From Akebia trifoliata (lineage: Eukaryota; Streptophyta; Magnoliopsida; Ranunculales; Lardizabalaceae), in the NCBI GenBank assembly GCA_017979445.1, contig CM030719.1, forward strand, positions 28,787,317 through 28,851,316: a stretch of 64,000 nt of DNA, read 5' to 3'. Numbering within the stretch: position 1 is the stretch's first letter; each line of letters opens with the position of its first letter. The position numbers were made by a program, and so were the translations under genes. The notes below the pieces were generated by a model. It was not told the DNA's origin. It made no database searches and saw nothing but the letters and a program-made list of their open reading frames with translations. Below are positions 52,157-61,512 of this stretch, in pieces.

Positions 52157-52330
52157 TCTCTCTCTACAACTTCCTAGATTTAGGGTTCGCGCACACTTTT
52201 TCTCTCCACAGCTACCCAAATTTAGGGTTCATAGAGATCAAAAGTCGAAAATGGTGGATTGAATGACGATGGATTGATTCAATCAAAGAAACCCTAGTTT
52301 TCTTCTGCATTTCGCTTCTTCCCCAGTTTT
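51519..52330. repeat. Low-complexity tract: A34, CT-rich block, CT and CA microsatellites
   Basis: A run of 34 A (51519-51552), a long CT-rich stretch (51680-51850), (CT)n at 52078-52092 and (CA)n at 52112-52151. The ORFs that span them are artefacts of repeat composition. The region 52.18-52.33 kb, CT-rich with TTAGGGTT words and a donor-like ATGAAGGTATGATT at its end, resembles a gene leader, but no coding exon follows. Confidence 0.75.
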
Positions 52331-54084
52331 TCTATGAAGGTATGATTTCCTAAACAAATCTCACTTCAGATTCAAGCAAAAACCTTAGAAGAAAAAAATT
52401 CCAAATTTCAGTAATTTAACTTTCCAAAATCATCAATTTTAGTTTTTTATTCTTATAATTTGTTATTATTGATTTTTCATCTTCATTAGATCACTAAACG
52501 AAAAAGGAATCTCACTTCTGAATTTCAAATCAAAACTCATCATCAACAATGAATTCTATTCCTCCATATCACTATGTCCAAATCAATGAATCTCACTTCC
52601 AAAGTCTATGGGTTTATTTGTTTCTTTTGTTGTCTTTGGTACAGAGTTTTCTACTCTCTTCATAAGATGTGCTAGGTTTCTTTTGATTCTTTTTTTTTTT
52701 TTTCTAGTTTGGTTTGCTAAGATTTGTGGTTCTGCCCTACTATGTTCAGTTGGATTGTTTAGTAGGAATCATATTGAAGTTTATTGGATTTCGGGTGATT
52801 TTTTTATTTTTTATTGATTTGATATTTTAGTGTTGTTCTGAAATTGGTTGAATTACCAAGTTGCATAGTTTTGAACTATACTAGCTTTTATTTTAATTTT
52901 TCCTGTGGTTCAGTCGATTAAGATGTTTGGTACTGCTCTAATTTAGCTGGAATATTGGGTTTTTGTGGCTCTTTTTATTGTTTTGGTTTGCTAAGATTTG
53001 GAATTCTACTGTAAGTTTTCTATTTTGTTTCAATTATTATGTTTTCCACCAATATGACCACTAATACTTCTTTGCTCTCTGCACTTGTTCCATGTTAAAA
53101 ATCACAGAATTTTAGTTTCATTTTAAAGAGTTCTATAGCTTGTTAGGGTGGATGGTTGACTAATCCTAACACACTGAGGTCTCCCGTGTGAGTTCGGGGG
53201 ACCTCATTATGTTCTAGCTTCTTCGATACACCAGCAATCTTGATTGGTTGAGATATGTATACTTTAATTATATGCCAAGGGACTGGTTTTAAGGATCAAA
53301 AGAAAACGTACAGCAGGTTTTATGATCAAAAGAGAGGGTGAACATATTCCCAAACACTACCTAAGTCATTGACGTGGTTGCGGTTATTGAGGTGTAGTAG
53401 CGGCAATGGTAAAATGAGGTTTTCAAATTCAGTTTTTCTTTTCTTTTTTGATTATCAATATCTTTACATGCATGGAAATTAACGCATTTGCTGATTTCAA
53501 ATGACTGTATTTGGCTCTGATCCTTAAAAGTTATATTTTGTTTGGTGTTCTTTTATTGGCTTTGAACAGCTGATCTAATAATTTTATACACTGTCAATGC
53601 CATATATCAAAGCAAATTAGTCGACTGTTCTGAGAAGCAGTAATCACAGATTATGCTTCTTTACAGTACGTATGGTTAGTTGTATACAAAGATCAATATG
53701 TTCTTGAATGGCAACCTTGGATGTGTGCCTCGTGTATGGAAAAGGCGCATGAGATCTTTTCAACCATCTTGTACTGATATGAGTATTGCTACTCTATCTA
53801 ATAGTTGTCCATTAAGTAGTAATCTGCACATGAATTTTTCTTCAATATAAGCTTTTAAGTTCCATTTCTCTCTTAAGGAATTTCATAAGAGAGTGTCGTC
53901 AAAGTGCTTTTTTTGCCATTTTGCTGAGCCTCTACAAGACTGCATTGGTACCTGTTATATCAGTCACCCTATTCCATTTTGTTTTTAGAACATGTGACCC
54001 ATTGATATGAATTTTCATGATGAAGTCTTTGAGTATTGGAGCTCTTTTTTCTTCATGGGGAATTGAGCTTTTGTTTTAGGTGCA
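52331..54084. other. Long AT-rich, intron-like stretch
   Basis: Composition (T-rich on the plus strand, with TTGATTTT and TTTTAGTTT words) is like a plant intron. An ORF of 50 codons at 53698-53850 (starting MFLNGNLGCVPRVWKRRMR) follows a TTTACAG and could be a relic exon; I recognise no family. No other feature is supported. Confidence 0.4.
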
Positions 54085-54372
54085 ACTTACGACCCTCAAG
54101 GAGAAGATCAAAATATGGAATAAGAAATCTTTGGGAGGATTGAGAACAGAAAGGAATGCTTATTAGATGAGATTGATAAATTTGAAAGGAAGGAGGAAAG
54201 AGGCAACCTATGGCCAGAAGCTAATAGGTTCAATCTAAGAGTGGGATTCCAAAAGTGTCAGCTATGAGAAAGGGTTGATTGGAGGCAGAAAACAAAAGCG
54301 AAATGGTTGAAAGAATGCGATAACAACAGAAATTCTTTCATACAATGGCTAATAGTCATGAGAGGTAGGTTC
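54085..54372 (+). mobile_element. LINE ORF2 linker fragment
   Basis: Two frames give LKEKIKIWNKKSLGGLRTE, then ECLLDEIDKFERKEERGNLW, NRFNLRVGF, a stop, and VDWRQKTKAKWLKECDNN. This is the endonuclease to reverse-transcriptase linker of a plant L1 LINE (normally WRQKS-KWLKEGD-N-FFH). One frameshift and one stop; no reverse-transcriptase core follows. Confidence 0.8.
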
Positions 54373-54693
54373 CACCTTGATGAGGTGGTAAAGTCTATAT
54401 GTGCTTGTGTGGTAGTGCTATAAACCTAGGATCAAAAGCTGTCTTTAGAATTAAATGTATAATCAAAGATTTGCTTGGATATAATTAGTCATGATTTGAT
54501 GCTTGTTAAAGATTTTTAAGAAATGGGATATCTTGATTGTTGCTCAAATAGCATGATTTTGTATTTTATTCCTAAAAGTTGAGGCTTTTTTTTAGGTGGG
54601 GTCTCATATGTAAGTTTAGAGTCTAATTCTTTTTGTTTAGTGTATATCAGGCAGTACCCTCAACCTCCTATTTCTTCATTAATTAAATAATCT

Positions 54694-54795
54694 GTCGTAT
54701 GTCTTCTCTGTACTTGTTGTATTGGCTTTTCTACGGCCACATAGAGTCGTTTTTAAAAGATCATTAACACTTCAATCTTCTTGATTTCATTACAT
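54694..54795. repeat. 102-bp direct repeat, copy 1 (copy 2 at 58030-58132)
   Basis: GTCGTATGTCTTCTCTGTAC through ATTGGCTTTTCTACGGCCAC to TTCTTGATTTCATTACAT is repeated 3.3 kb downstream with about two differences and one extra base. The two copies bracket the LUH-like, PHYE-like and glycine-rich pieces. Confidence 0.93.
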
Positions 54796-54916
54796 CCATA
54801 TATGGTATGAATTGCATTGACATATTAATGTGTAGTCTTTGTTGTGGCTGTGTTTTAATGATCTAACTTACCTAATAACGTATGGACTTTTTATCACTTG
54901 TCATTTGATATTGTAG

Positions 54917-55033
54917 GAAGACATGGAACCTTTTGGAGACGATGTGGAATCATTTCTCTCCTAAGATGATGGGGATGGGCGGGACATTTTTGGTCCGTCA
55001 AAAATAAGTCCTACCTAGCATAATGTCCATAGT
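54917..55033 (+). pseudogene. LUH: LEUNIG_HOMOLOG-like exon with two stop codons
   Basis: After an acceptor (TATTGTAG) the frame reads EDMEPFGDDVESFLS, stop (TAA 54962), DDGDGRDIFGPSKISPT, stop (TAG 55016), HN. The wording NVESFLSQDDGDG and LFGTLKRN is that of the region just before the WD40 domain of the plant co-repressor LUH, as I recall it. Both stops sit where Gln is expected (CAA to TAA, CAG to TAG), so each is one C-to-T change. Neighbouring LUH exons were not found. Confidence 0.7.
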
Positions 55034-55665
55034 TTTTTACTTGTATTGTTTAACTAATAATTGATTATTTTTTTGTGTCAACTAACCCCTTTTTAACTCC
55101 GCCATTGTAAAATTAATGTTTTACACTGCCGGTCCCAAGCCCGGATAAAGAAGGAGGGAATAGGATGATCCAAGGAGTATTTAAGTGCTAACAGGTATTG
55201 CTTTTCTTCCTATTTTTTTCTCAAAACGTGTAGGTAATGTGGGACTAAATCTTCAACATACTAACTCTTTTTCTTGATGTATAACAGTTTGTTATCGACA
55301 AGGAGAGACCACCTTTGTTGAACTCATTCTGATCAGGGATACACCTACACGAAGTTTATAACTATTTTGATTGGATTTTATTCTGTTATTATCTATGGCT
55401 TGCCCTGAGTTGAAAATTTTCCTGTACAGATTAGCTTCAAAGTCCAATATCCACAAGATTATCAAGATCTTCAAGAGAGGACCTCAAGGATTTTAAGCAT
55501 ACTAGATATGGTAATGCCTAGATCTCTAGCTATGGATATATTGCTTATTACAATTAGTTAGTCTACATGGGAAGTTCCTCCAAATATGAGAAGCAGTAGA
55601 TATTTCATATAAAAAGCTTTGTGGATCATTAGATGGTTTATTCCATGTATACCATAGGGCAGTCA

Positions 55666-56243
55666 GTGATACAGTTCCCTAATATCATGGACCTTGTCAA
55701 GTGCGATGGAGCTGTGTTGTACTATGGTGGGAGGTGTTGGTCATTGGGGGTTACACCGACCGAAGCACATATAAAGGATATTGTAGAGTGGTTGCTTGCC
55801 CATCATGGGAACTCTACGGGGTTGAGTACAGATAGTTTAGTTGATGCGGGTTACCCGGGTGCGGCTTTGCTTGGGAAAGCAGTGTGTTGTATGGCTACAG
55901 CATCGATTGGGCCAAAAGATTTCTTGTTTTGGTTTAGGTCTCACACTGCAAAGGAAGTCAAATGGGGAGGAGCACACAACTCCTGCCCAACTGGATGACT
56001 TGGAGATGCAGGGGATGGATGAACTTAGTTCGGTGGCATGTGAGATGGTCAGACTGATTGAGACAGCAACAGCTCCCATTTTTGCAGTTGATTCGGCTGG
56101 GCTTATTAATGGATGGAATACTAAAACTGCTGAATTGACAGGTTTAGCGGCTAGTGAAGCCATGGGGAAGTCACTGGTTAATGAGATTGTGCATGAGGAA
56201 TCCTGTGTAGTTGTTGAAAGTCATCTATCAAGAGCTTTGCGAG
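55666..56243 (+). pseudogene. PHYE: Phytochrome (PHYE-like) fragment with internal deletion
   Basis: Phytochromes are red/far-red light receptors. The first frame gives [60 protein letters not shown] and [18 protein letters not shown], part of the PHY domain. At about 55975 some 50 residues of a normal phytochrome (starting KHHP) are missing and the frame changes; the next frame carries [34 protein letters not shown] and [17 protein letters not shown], the first PAS repeat, ending ALRG at a donor (GAGGTATGTG). [15 protein letters not shown] and the KTAELTG wording favour PHYE over PHYA/PHYB. The chromophore-binding GAF part and everything downstream are absent. Confidence 0.87.
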
Positions 56244-57230
56244 GTATGTGTTTCTTACAAGAATGATCAAAAGATCATGATAATTGTTGACGATACATAA
56301 TTCGATCATACTATCTTGATGGAAATGTCGTTTTTGTGTTCTGTGCTTTGCATGATCTTTATCGTTTCTATATATAGTGGTGTAGTATCTTCTTTCTCTA
56401 GTAATGGCACTCGTTGCATACAAGAGAGTGTGAAAATAAGATATTAAAGGGTTTTCTCTTTAGAATTTGAAGCCCATTAAAGCATTTTTTTTTAATGACC
56501 ATGATACGTGGTAAAGAATTGGTTTTTTCTTATAATGAGTTGTCTATTTTATTTTTATCCAATAGAGAGAACAGGGTTTGTATGCAAATCATTGTTTTTG
56601 ATTGTGTGTGAGGCTTACACCTCAAGACATACCCCAAAGTTAGACTCATTAAAAACATGCTGAGGTGCAAAGAAATGTAAAAACTAGTTAAGGTTTACGT
56701 CTACCAGTACCAAAAGATGCTCAAAATCCTGACATGTGGGGGTAGTCTGATTATCACGACTCTATTTGAATAGGAAAATACTAGCGTCAAACGAGGTGTA
56801 AGTCACTCAATCAAATAATGGTTGATGTGGCAAGATATTCCCTTGGTGGGTATCAGACTACCCCCACATGTCATAATCAAAATACACCACTGGCATGGCA
56901 TGGCATGTGTTAGAACCATAGATTTTATTCATCGAGATACACAATGATACATCTCCATAAATCTATACAATTGCGTATCCCAATAAAAAAAATTATCAGA
57001 TTATCCCTACTCTATTTGAATAGGAAAATACTAGCATCAAACGAGGTACACAACTATATGTCTACATCATTTTTTGACCTTTGGGCATGAGGAAAATCGC
57101 TATGGCCCTGTGCATTTTCCCTGATTTTGGATTTTTCAACGTAAATTCATGAGTTGTGGTTGATTTCTTCTCTTGTTTATTTTGTACAATTAATTTCAAA
57201 TCCGTAGAAAAGCCAATACAACACGTACTG
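56244..57230. other. Spacer with repeat debris between the phytochrome fragment and the glycine-rich ORF
   Basis: A central-module relic of the hairpin family lies at 56905-56990 (AGAACCATAGATTTTATTCA, CGAGATACACAA, GCGTATCCC). The block TTGAATAGGAAAATACTAGC occurs twice (56767, 57010), a duplication of about 243-bp period. GTGAGGCTTACACCTCAAGA at 56606 matches the repeat at 50.06 kb. No gene was recognised. Confidence 0.5.
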
Positions 57231-57235
57231 ACACT

Positions 57236-57247
57236 CATATATATAAC
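57236..57247 (+). promoter_or_regulatory. Candidate TATA box of the glycine-rich protein gene
   Basis: CATATATATAAC lies about 85 bp upstream of the ATG at 57322, followed by a CT-rich leader (CATCCTCTCCAATTGCAG). Spacing suits a short 5' UTR of about 50 bases. Confidence 0.45.
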
Positions 57248-57321
57248 ATCCTCTCCAATTGCAGTTCTTCATTCTTCAATTCTTCAAAACCTAAAGAGCC
57301 AAAAAGAAGGCCGGGGGAAAG

Positions 57322-57945
57322 ATGACACTGAATCACCATTCTCAAATTGCAATTGCTCTTGTGGATTTCTATTACCAGAATAGACCATACATTCCTCCTT
57401 CTTTCCACTTAGTCACATTGTTCCTTTTACTAGCCTTCTCAACTTCATTTATTGGGATTTCAGTCCCTTCGAATTGTCCCAAAACCTCTAAAGTCCTTAA
57501 AATAATGGGAGCTGTATTTAAAGCACTTGCAATCTTCATTTCCATATGTTTGGTTCTTCCACCACCTTTCAAGTGGGTGGCTTGTTTCATCGGTACCCTG
57601 TCTTTGCTCTCGTTTCTCTCGTTTCTCTTTTACAATTGTACATGTTTTGGTGGCGATGGTGGACGTCGTGGTGGTAGACGTCTTAGTGGAGGTGATGGTG
57701 GAGGTAATGATGGACTTGGTGGTGGTGGTGGTGGAGATGGTGGAGGTAATGATGGACTTGGTGGTGGTGGTGGTGGAGATGGTGGAGGTATTGATGGTGG
57801 TGGTGGAGATGGTGGAGGTATTGATGGTGGTGGAGATGGTGGAGGTGATGGTGGTGGTGGATCCATGTCGATGCAGTCCCGTGCACTTCGCTGCAGCTCC
57901 CCTAAGGAATTATACCGTAGACTCAAGAGACGCAGAACGGCTTAG
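57322..57945 (+). CDS. Hydrophobic, glycine-rich C-terminal protein of unknown function, 207 aa
   Basis: The start context AAAGATGAC follows a leader with a TATA-like box. Residues 1-25 include FYYQNRPYIPPSFHLV; hydrophobic segments at about 27-47 (LVTLFLLLAFSTSFIGISV), 62-82 and 88-106 would cross a membrane. From about 110 to 180 the chain is Gly/Asp-rich, built on GGDGGGNDGLGGGG and GGDGGGIDGGG units that reflect a GGTGGTGATGGTGGA-like minisatellite. The tail is basic (RCSSPKELYRRLKRRRTA). I recall related short plant proteins with the same hydrophobic head but no function. The repeat part probably varies in length between individuals. The reverse strand gives Pro/His-rich ORFs that are shadows. 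Confidence 0.65.
   Translation: MTLNHHSQIAIALVDFYYQNRPYIPPSFHLVTLFLLLAFSTSFIGISVPSNCPKTSKVLKIMGAVFKALAIFISICLVLPPPFKWVACFIGTLSLLSFLSFLFYNCTCFGGDGGRRGGRRLSGGDGGGNDGLGGGGGGDGGGNDGLGGGGGGDGGGIDGGGGDGGGIDGGGDGGGDGGGGSMSMQSRALRCSSPKELYRRLKRRRTA
57680..57862 (+). repeat. Coding minisatellite, GGTGGTGG/GATGGTGGAGGTA units
   Basis: A 42-48 bp unit (GGAGGTAATGATGGACTTGG followed by a GGT run and GGAGAT) occurs twice nearly unchanged, then shortens to units built on GGAGGTATTGATGGTGG. All copies keep the reading frame. Confidence 0.85.
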
Positions 57946-58029
57946 GACTTGTTCAATGGTTTTGTTTGTTTTGCGTTTATACTTCTGGTTATGGTTATAG
58001 ATAGTTTGTTTATGGGAGCAGAATCCTCG

Positions 58030-58132
58030 GTCGTGCGTCTTCTCTGTACTTGTTGTATTGGCTTTTCTACGGCCACATAGAGTCGTTTTTAAAAGATCAT
58101 TAACACTTCAATCTTCTTGATTTCATTACATA
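58030..58132. repeat. ~103-bp direct repeat, copy 2 (copy 1 at 54694-54795)
   Basis: Starts GTCGTGCGTCTTCTCTGTAC and ends TTTCATTACAT, with about two differences from copy 1. It lies about 85 bp after the stop codon of the glycine-rich ORF. Confidence 0.93.
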
Positions 58133-58759
58133 TAGGGAAAGAGAGAAAGAGAAAGAGAGAAGGTGGGTATATATAGGGAACAAATTCTCTTCTTTGTTCT
58201 AATTTTTATTATTATGGCTCGTGGACTAGTAGATATTATTAATGTGGGCTTTGATTAATATGATTTGTCTAAATATTCTCTCAATGATGGACTAGATATT
58301 ATTAATGTGGGCTTTTAGTTTTAGTTTCAGTGCAGTCACGACCGTAGAAAAAATGGTTGACCTATTAATTTATTTTTTGAGGGCAAAAAACGTTTTGTTT
58401 GCTTGTAGAAATTTTTTTTTTTGATTTTTTTGTTTTTTAGCGCAGATTTGGTAAAACTTTTCGTAAACTAGAGCTAGCAAATTGCAATGGTCTCATTCGA
58501 TCCGAGAAAATATGAAAAATCAAAATTTTGGATTGGATTCAAATTTTTGGTTTGTCTAAATATTCTCTCGATGATGGATAAGGAGTAAATTGAGGTGATC
58601 TAGATTTAGTGTGGAGTTTTGGCTCCAGTACTTCCGGGTGTTAAATATCAAATAGAATCGGAGTTTGCCCCAAAATTCTCTTTATTTTATAAAATATTTT
58701 GGTTCAACAATTTTCGTAAGAAAAATAAAAAAAAAATACTTGATTGTATAGCAAGCATG
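58133..58759. other. AT-rich spacer
   Basis: Begins with a short GA-rich run (AAAGAGAGAAAGAGAAAGAG) and contains a repeated GATGGACTAGATATTATTAA/TGGACTAGTAGATATTATTA block at 58.22-58.31 kb. Nothing else was recognised. Confidence 0.45.
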
Positions 58760-58925
58760 CTTACGATTTAACATTACTGATATCACACATCCTAACATGA
58801 AAGTGTGTAGGAACCATATATACTTTTTGACTCGTATCTCGATGAAAAACATTTATGGTTCTTGCACACTTTCACATTAGGATGTGAGATATGAGGTACA
58901 ACCTTGACGTCACTTCAACAATATT
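58760..58925. mobile_element. Hairpin MITE, CACATCCTAACATGAAAGTG arms
   Basis: CACATCCTAACATGAAAGTG and CACTTTCACATTAGGATGTG pair almost perfectly. The centre is TTTGACTCGTATCTCGATG and AAAAACATTTATGGTTCTTG. The right end CACTTCAACAATATTATTC keeps the family's terminal wording; the left end has been lost or altered and no target duplication was found. Confidence 0.8.
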
Positions 58926-58988
58926 ATTCTAAAATAAATGTTATACAAAAAAAAAAAAGGTTATTTGTTAAGTTTGGTCTAGCGTGTA

Positions 58989-59372
58989 GAGATGGCAATT
59001 TTGTGTCGCCCTACCCTATCCTTGGGGTGGTTTTGGCATTAAAAATAAAAAATCAAATCGATTTCAGGACAGAGACGATTTTGACTTACCTCACCCCACC
59101 AACCCGCCGGACCCCAACTATATATACTCATAAGAAATTTAGGATTTTTCATTACTTTCTCTATTTCTTCTTCTTGGATTTTAAGTAGGATATGTGCATC
59201 TTCTAAAAATTTTCTAAGATTTGCTTTAATTAAAAATTAGAGATTTTTCAATTTGATTAAGAAAATTTTAAAAAATTGTGATAGAAGGCAAGGATGGGTT
59301 AAAAAATTAAGACCGAAGTCCAGGTTAGGGTGAAGAGTAATAATCGAGGGGCACGCCCGTTTCCATCCCTAG
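58989..59372. mobile_element. hAT-like non-autonomous element, TAGAGATGGCAA ends
   Basis: TAGAGATGGCAATTTTGTG on the left corresponds to TAGGGATGGAAACGGGCG on the complementary right side, the common plant TAGGGATGGCAA-type terminus. The interior has CACCCCACCAACCCGCCGGA and no ORF. No target duplication was found. Confidence 0.6.
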
Positions 59373-59559
59373 TGGTGTGTAACTAGTTATAACCTTTCAA
59401 TTTTATTTAAAAGATCTGGTCCGATCTGATTGAACAATCAGTTCGATCCGGTTTGTAAAAATTTTCACGCGGTTTGTACGGACCATGATGTAAGTACAAT
59501 GAGAGTAGTGATACTCTAATTAGAAAGTCTTGTAAATACTCGACTAACACGCCAGTGGG

Positions 59560-60851
59560 CTATACCACTTGTGTTTTCATAGGGGAAGGTAATGCGAGAA
59601 GCCTTCCTCTTTGTGCACGTGGCGGGAGATGTTTCGCAGGTTTCTTAGATCCAATAGTCCAAGGCAAGAAAACACCGGTACCATCACATGGCATCCTTCT
59701 CGGGTTCATAACCATGGGCTGCATTGGGGCCAACATGACAAGTGGGGGATGGAGGAATCCCAATTTGGGATTACTTCCATGGACTCGTAACCACTGAGGA
59801 CTCCATTCGGCATTTTGAACCGTTGTATCACTCCTGGTTGCCTTTGTGTCATTGCCTTAGCCAAGGGAGGGATGGTCGAAGTTGGTTGGACTTCGTTGGT
59901 ATTAAGATGGATTTGAAAAATGTGATGCTGACCCTCTTGTTTGGAGATGGGCATATGATGTGCTTCGCCATTTCTGCATTATTCCCACACATGATTAGGA
60001 GGGACCTACGTGAAAATCAAAGAAAACTAGGGTTTCTTGTTCCAATAATAACTAAACTGTCATACTACATAAAAATTGAATTATATATAAAAATATAAAA
60101 AAATAGGAAACCTACCAACAATAGGACATCTACTAATAATAGGAAATAAACAAATAAATAAAATAATATAATCTAACACATGGCAATCAAAATTACCCCC
60201 AAGAATGAGACAATGAGTTGTATAGTAGGGGAGGAATGAATTTCTTGCAACACTGGTGGTAAGAGTGATGTGAAGGGTTGGATTTAACTTTATCTATGAC
60301 CTTAATCATAGATAACATGCCTTAGATCTATGGAAACATGAAAATAAACTTGAAAATAAACCAAACCTCGGGTGTGTCTAACTCTATAAAAAGAAGGATT
60401 GAGAAATATTCCGAGAATAATATATAGCTCCTATTGCGTAGATAAAAAAGGAGGAAACTCCCAGGATTTGGGGGGTTAGAAGAGCATCTCTCAATATCAA
60501 TTGAGAGAGACATTATGTTACAAGGTTACTTGAAAGGTAAGCATGAAACTATCCATAATTTCATATTGGCATGAAGAGAAGAGAAGATTTTCCTCTATGA
60601 TTTTTTAAAATGCCTTGATACATAATGTGACGGCTAGAAATCAGAGAAAGAAAGATCAAATAGACATTTAGTAATAAAAGAGCCCCGAGTGCATACCCTT
60701 CCTTGGGTGAAAGCATGAGTGGGCCTTTAAAGTTTCCATGGTGATCACTCACCAGAATCCGTGCTAAAGCCATTTCAGATTCAGAAAGAAGAAGAGTAGA
60801 GATGGGTTGGTCCAGATGTGGTGGTTTTAGGTAAGGTTGTGAGTACTCTCC
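59560..60851 (-). pseudogene. ALKBH10B: ALKBH10-type RNA demethylase gene fragment, copy 2 (inverted)
   Basis: Exon 60851-60697 reads GEYSQPYLKPPHLDQPISTL, SESEMALARILVSDHHGNFK and LMLSPKEG, nearly the same as copy 1. After about 700 bp of intron-like or LTR-like DNA, the downstream exon from about 59995 reads GNNAEMAKHIICPSPNKRVS, ITFF; a frame change follows, then PTSTIPPLAKAMTQRQPG, KMPNGVLSGYESMEVIPNW, a one-base loss, and GFLHPPLVMLAPMQPMVM, GTGVFLPWTIGSKKPAKHLP, PRAQRGRLLALPSP to a stop at 59560-59562. So the C-terminal part missing from copy 1 survives here, with at least two frameshifts. The exon corresponding to 50717-50832 of copy 1 is absent: homology ends at 60961. Confidence 0.82.
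60179..60365. other. Possible LTR edge inside the inverted ALKBH10-like fragment
   Basis: The sequence up to 60179 ends TAATCTAACA, which on the minus strand is TGTTAGATTATATTATTTT, a typical LTR start. A matching LTR end, primer-binding site or target duplication was not found, so a solo LTR is possible but unproven. Confidence 0.35.
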
Positions 60852-60961
60852 CTGCATAAAAAAGTGAATAAAATGCTTATTATTACCATTGAAACAAAAT
60901 CAAGATTTGAAACGAGGACCAAAAACCAAAAAACATTTCTTCTATATACTGTACGCCTCCC
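60365..60961. repeat. Right arm of a long inverted repeat (partner 50879-51436)
   Basis: Reverse complement of 50879-51436, from ACCTCGGGTGTG to CTGTACGCCTCC. It covers the ALKBH10-like exon plus flanking intron. Extra bases near 60.60-60.65 kb relative to the left arm explain the difference in length. Confidence 0.88.
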
Positions 60962-61376
60962 TATTATTTTTGAGTACATATTAGGGTGGTGGATGGCTAT
61001 CAAATTTATATGATATTCTCTACACCTCTGCTCATCGTAGAAGTTAGAGAACATGGACCTTACTTCTTTAATTAATATTAATAAATGGAGATCACTTCGA
61101 CGTAAAATAAATAACTAGAATTGCGCTCATTTGCACCTTTGGATTTTTGGAATAATTGTATCAATCCCATTTTTTTCTTTTAGTAACCGGTTGCATTTGT
61201 GGACCATTATGGGGGGAGTTTTTTTATTTTAATTAATTGTTCTTTTAAAAATAGAAATAGAAAACGTCTGAACAATCCCTCTATTTCTTTGTCAATTTTA
61301 GATATATTTTATATTTCAAACAGGTGATATACCCTTACCAACTTCTGTTACCATTAGACTAATATGAATAATTTAA

Positions 61377-61512
61377 GAGTCGTGTTGGAGTAACATTAAA
61401 ATTGACATCGATTCTCACATTGCCATAAATGCTTTTCACTTGTATCTCAATGAAAAGCATATACGATTCCATGCATACGTCTATCAATTTTAATGTTACT
61501 TCAGCATTTTCC
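61377..61512. mobile_element. Mutator-like MITE, 9-bp target duplication with one mismatch
   Basis: Ends GAGTCGTGTTGGAGTAAC and GTTACTTCAGCATTTTCC; flanks ATAATTTAA (61368-61376) and ATAATTTTA (61513-61521). Arms ATTAAAATTGACAT and TCAATTTTAAT pair. The centre reads ATGCTTTTCACTTGTATCTC and ATGAAAAGCATATACGATTC. Confidence 0.88.

Noticed and set aside
51914..52266. Frames over the CT/CA microsatellites
   Set aside because: The translated His-Thr and Val-Cys repeats are microsatellite artefacts.
53698..53850. 50-codon ORF starting MFLNGNLGCVPRVWKRR
   Set aside because: Follows an acceptor-like TTTACAG and looks protein-like, but it is short, isolated and unrecognised.
57630..57926. Proline-rich and histidine-rich minus-strand frames
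   Set aside because: Shadows of the GGTGGTGAT minisatellite of the plus-strand gene.
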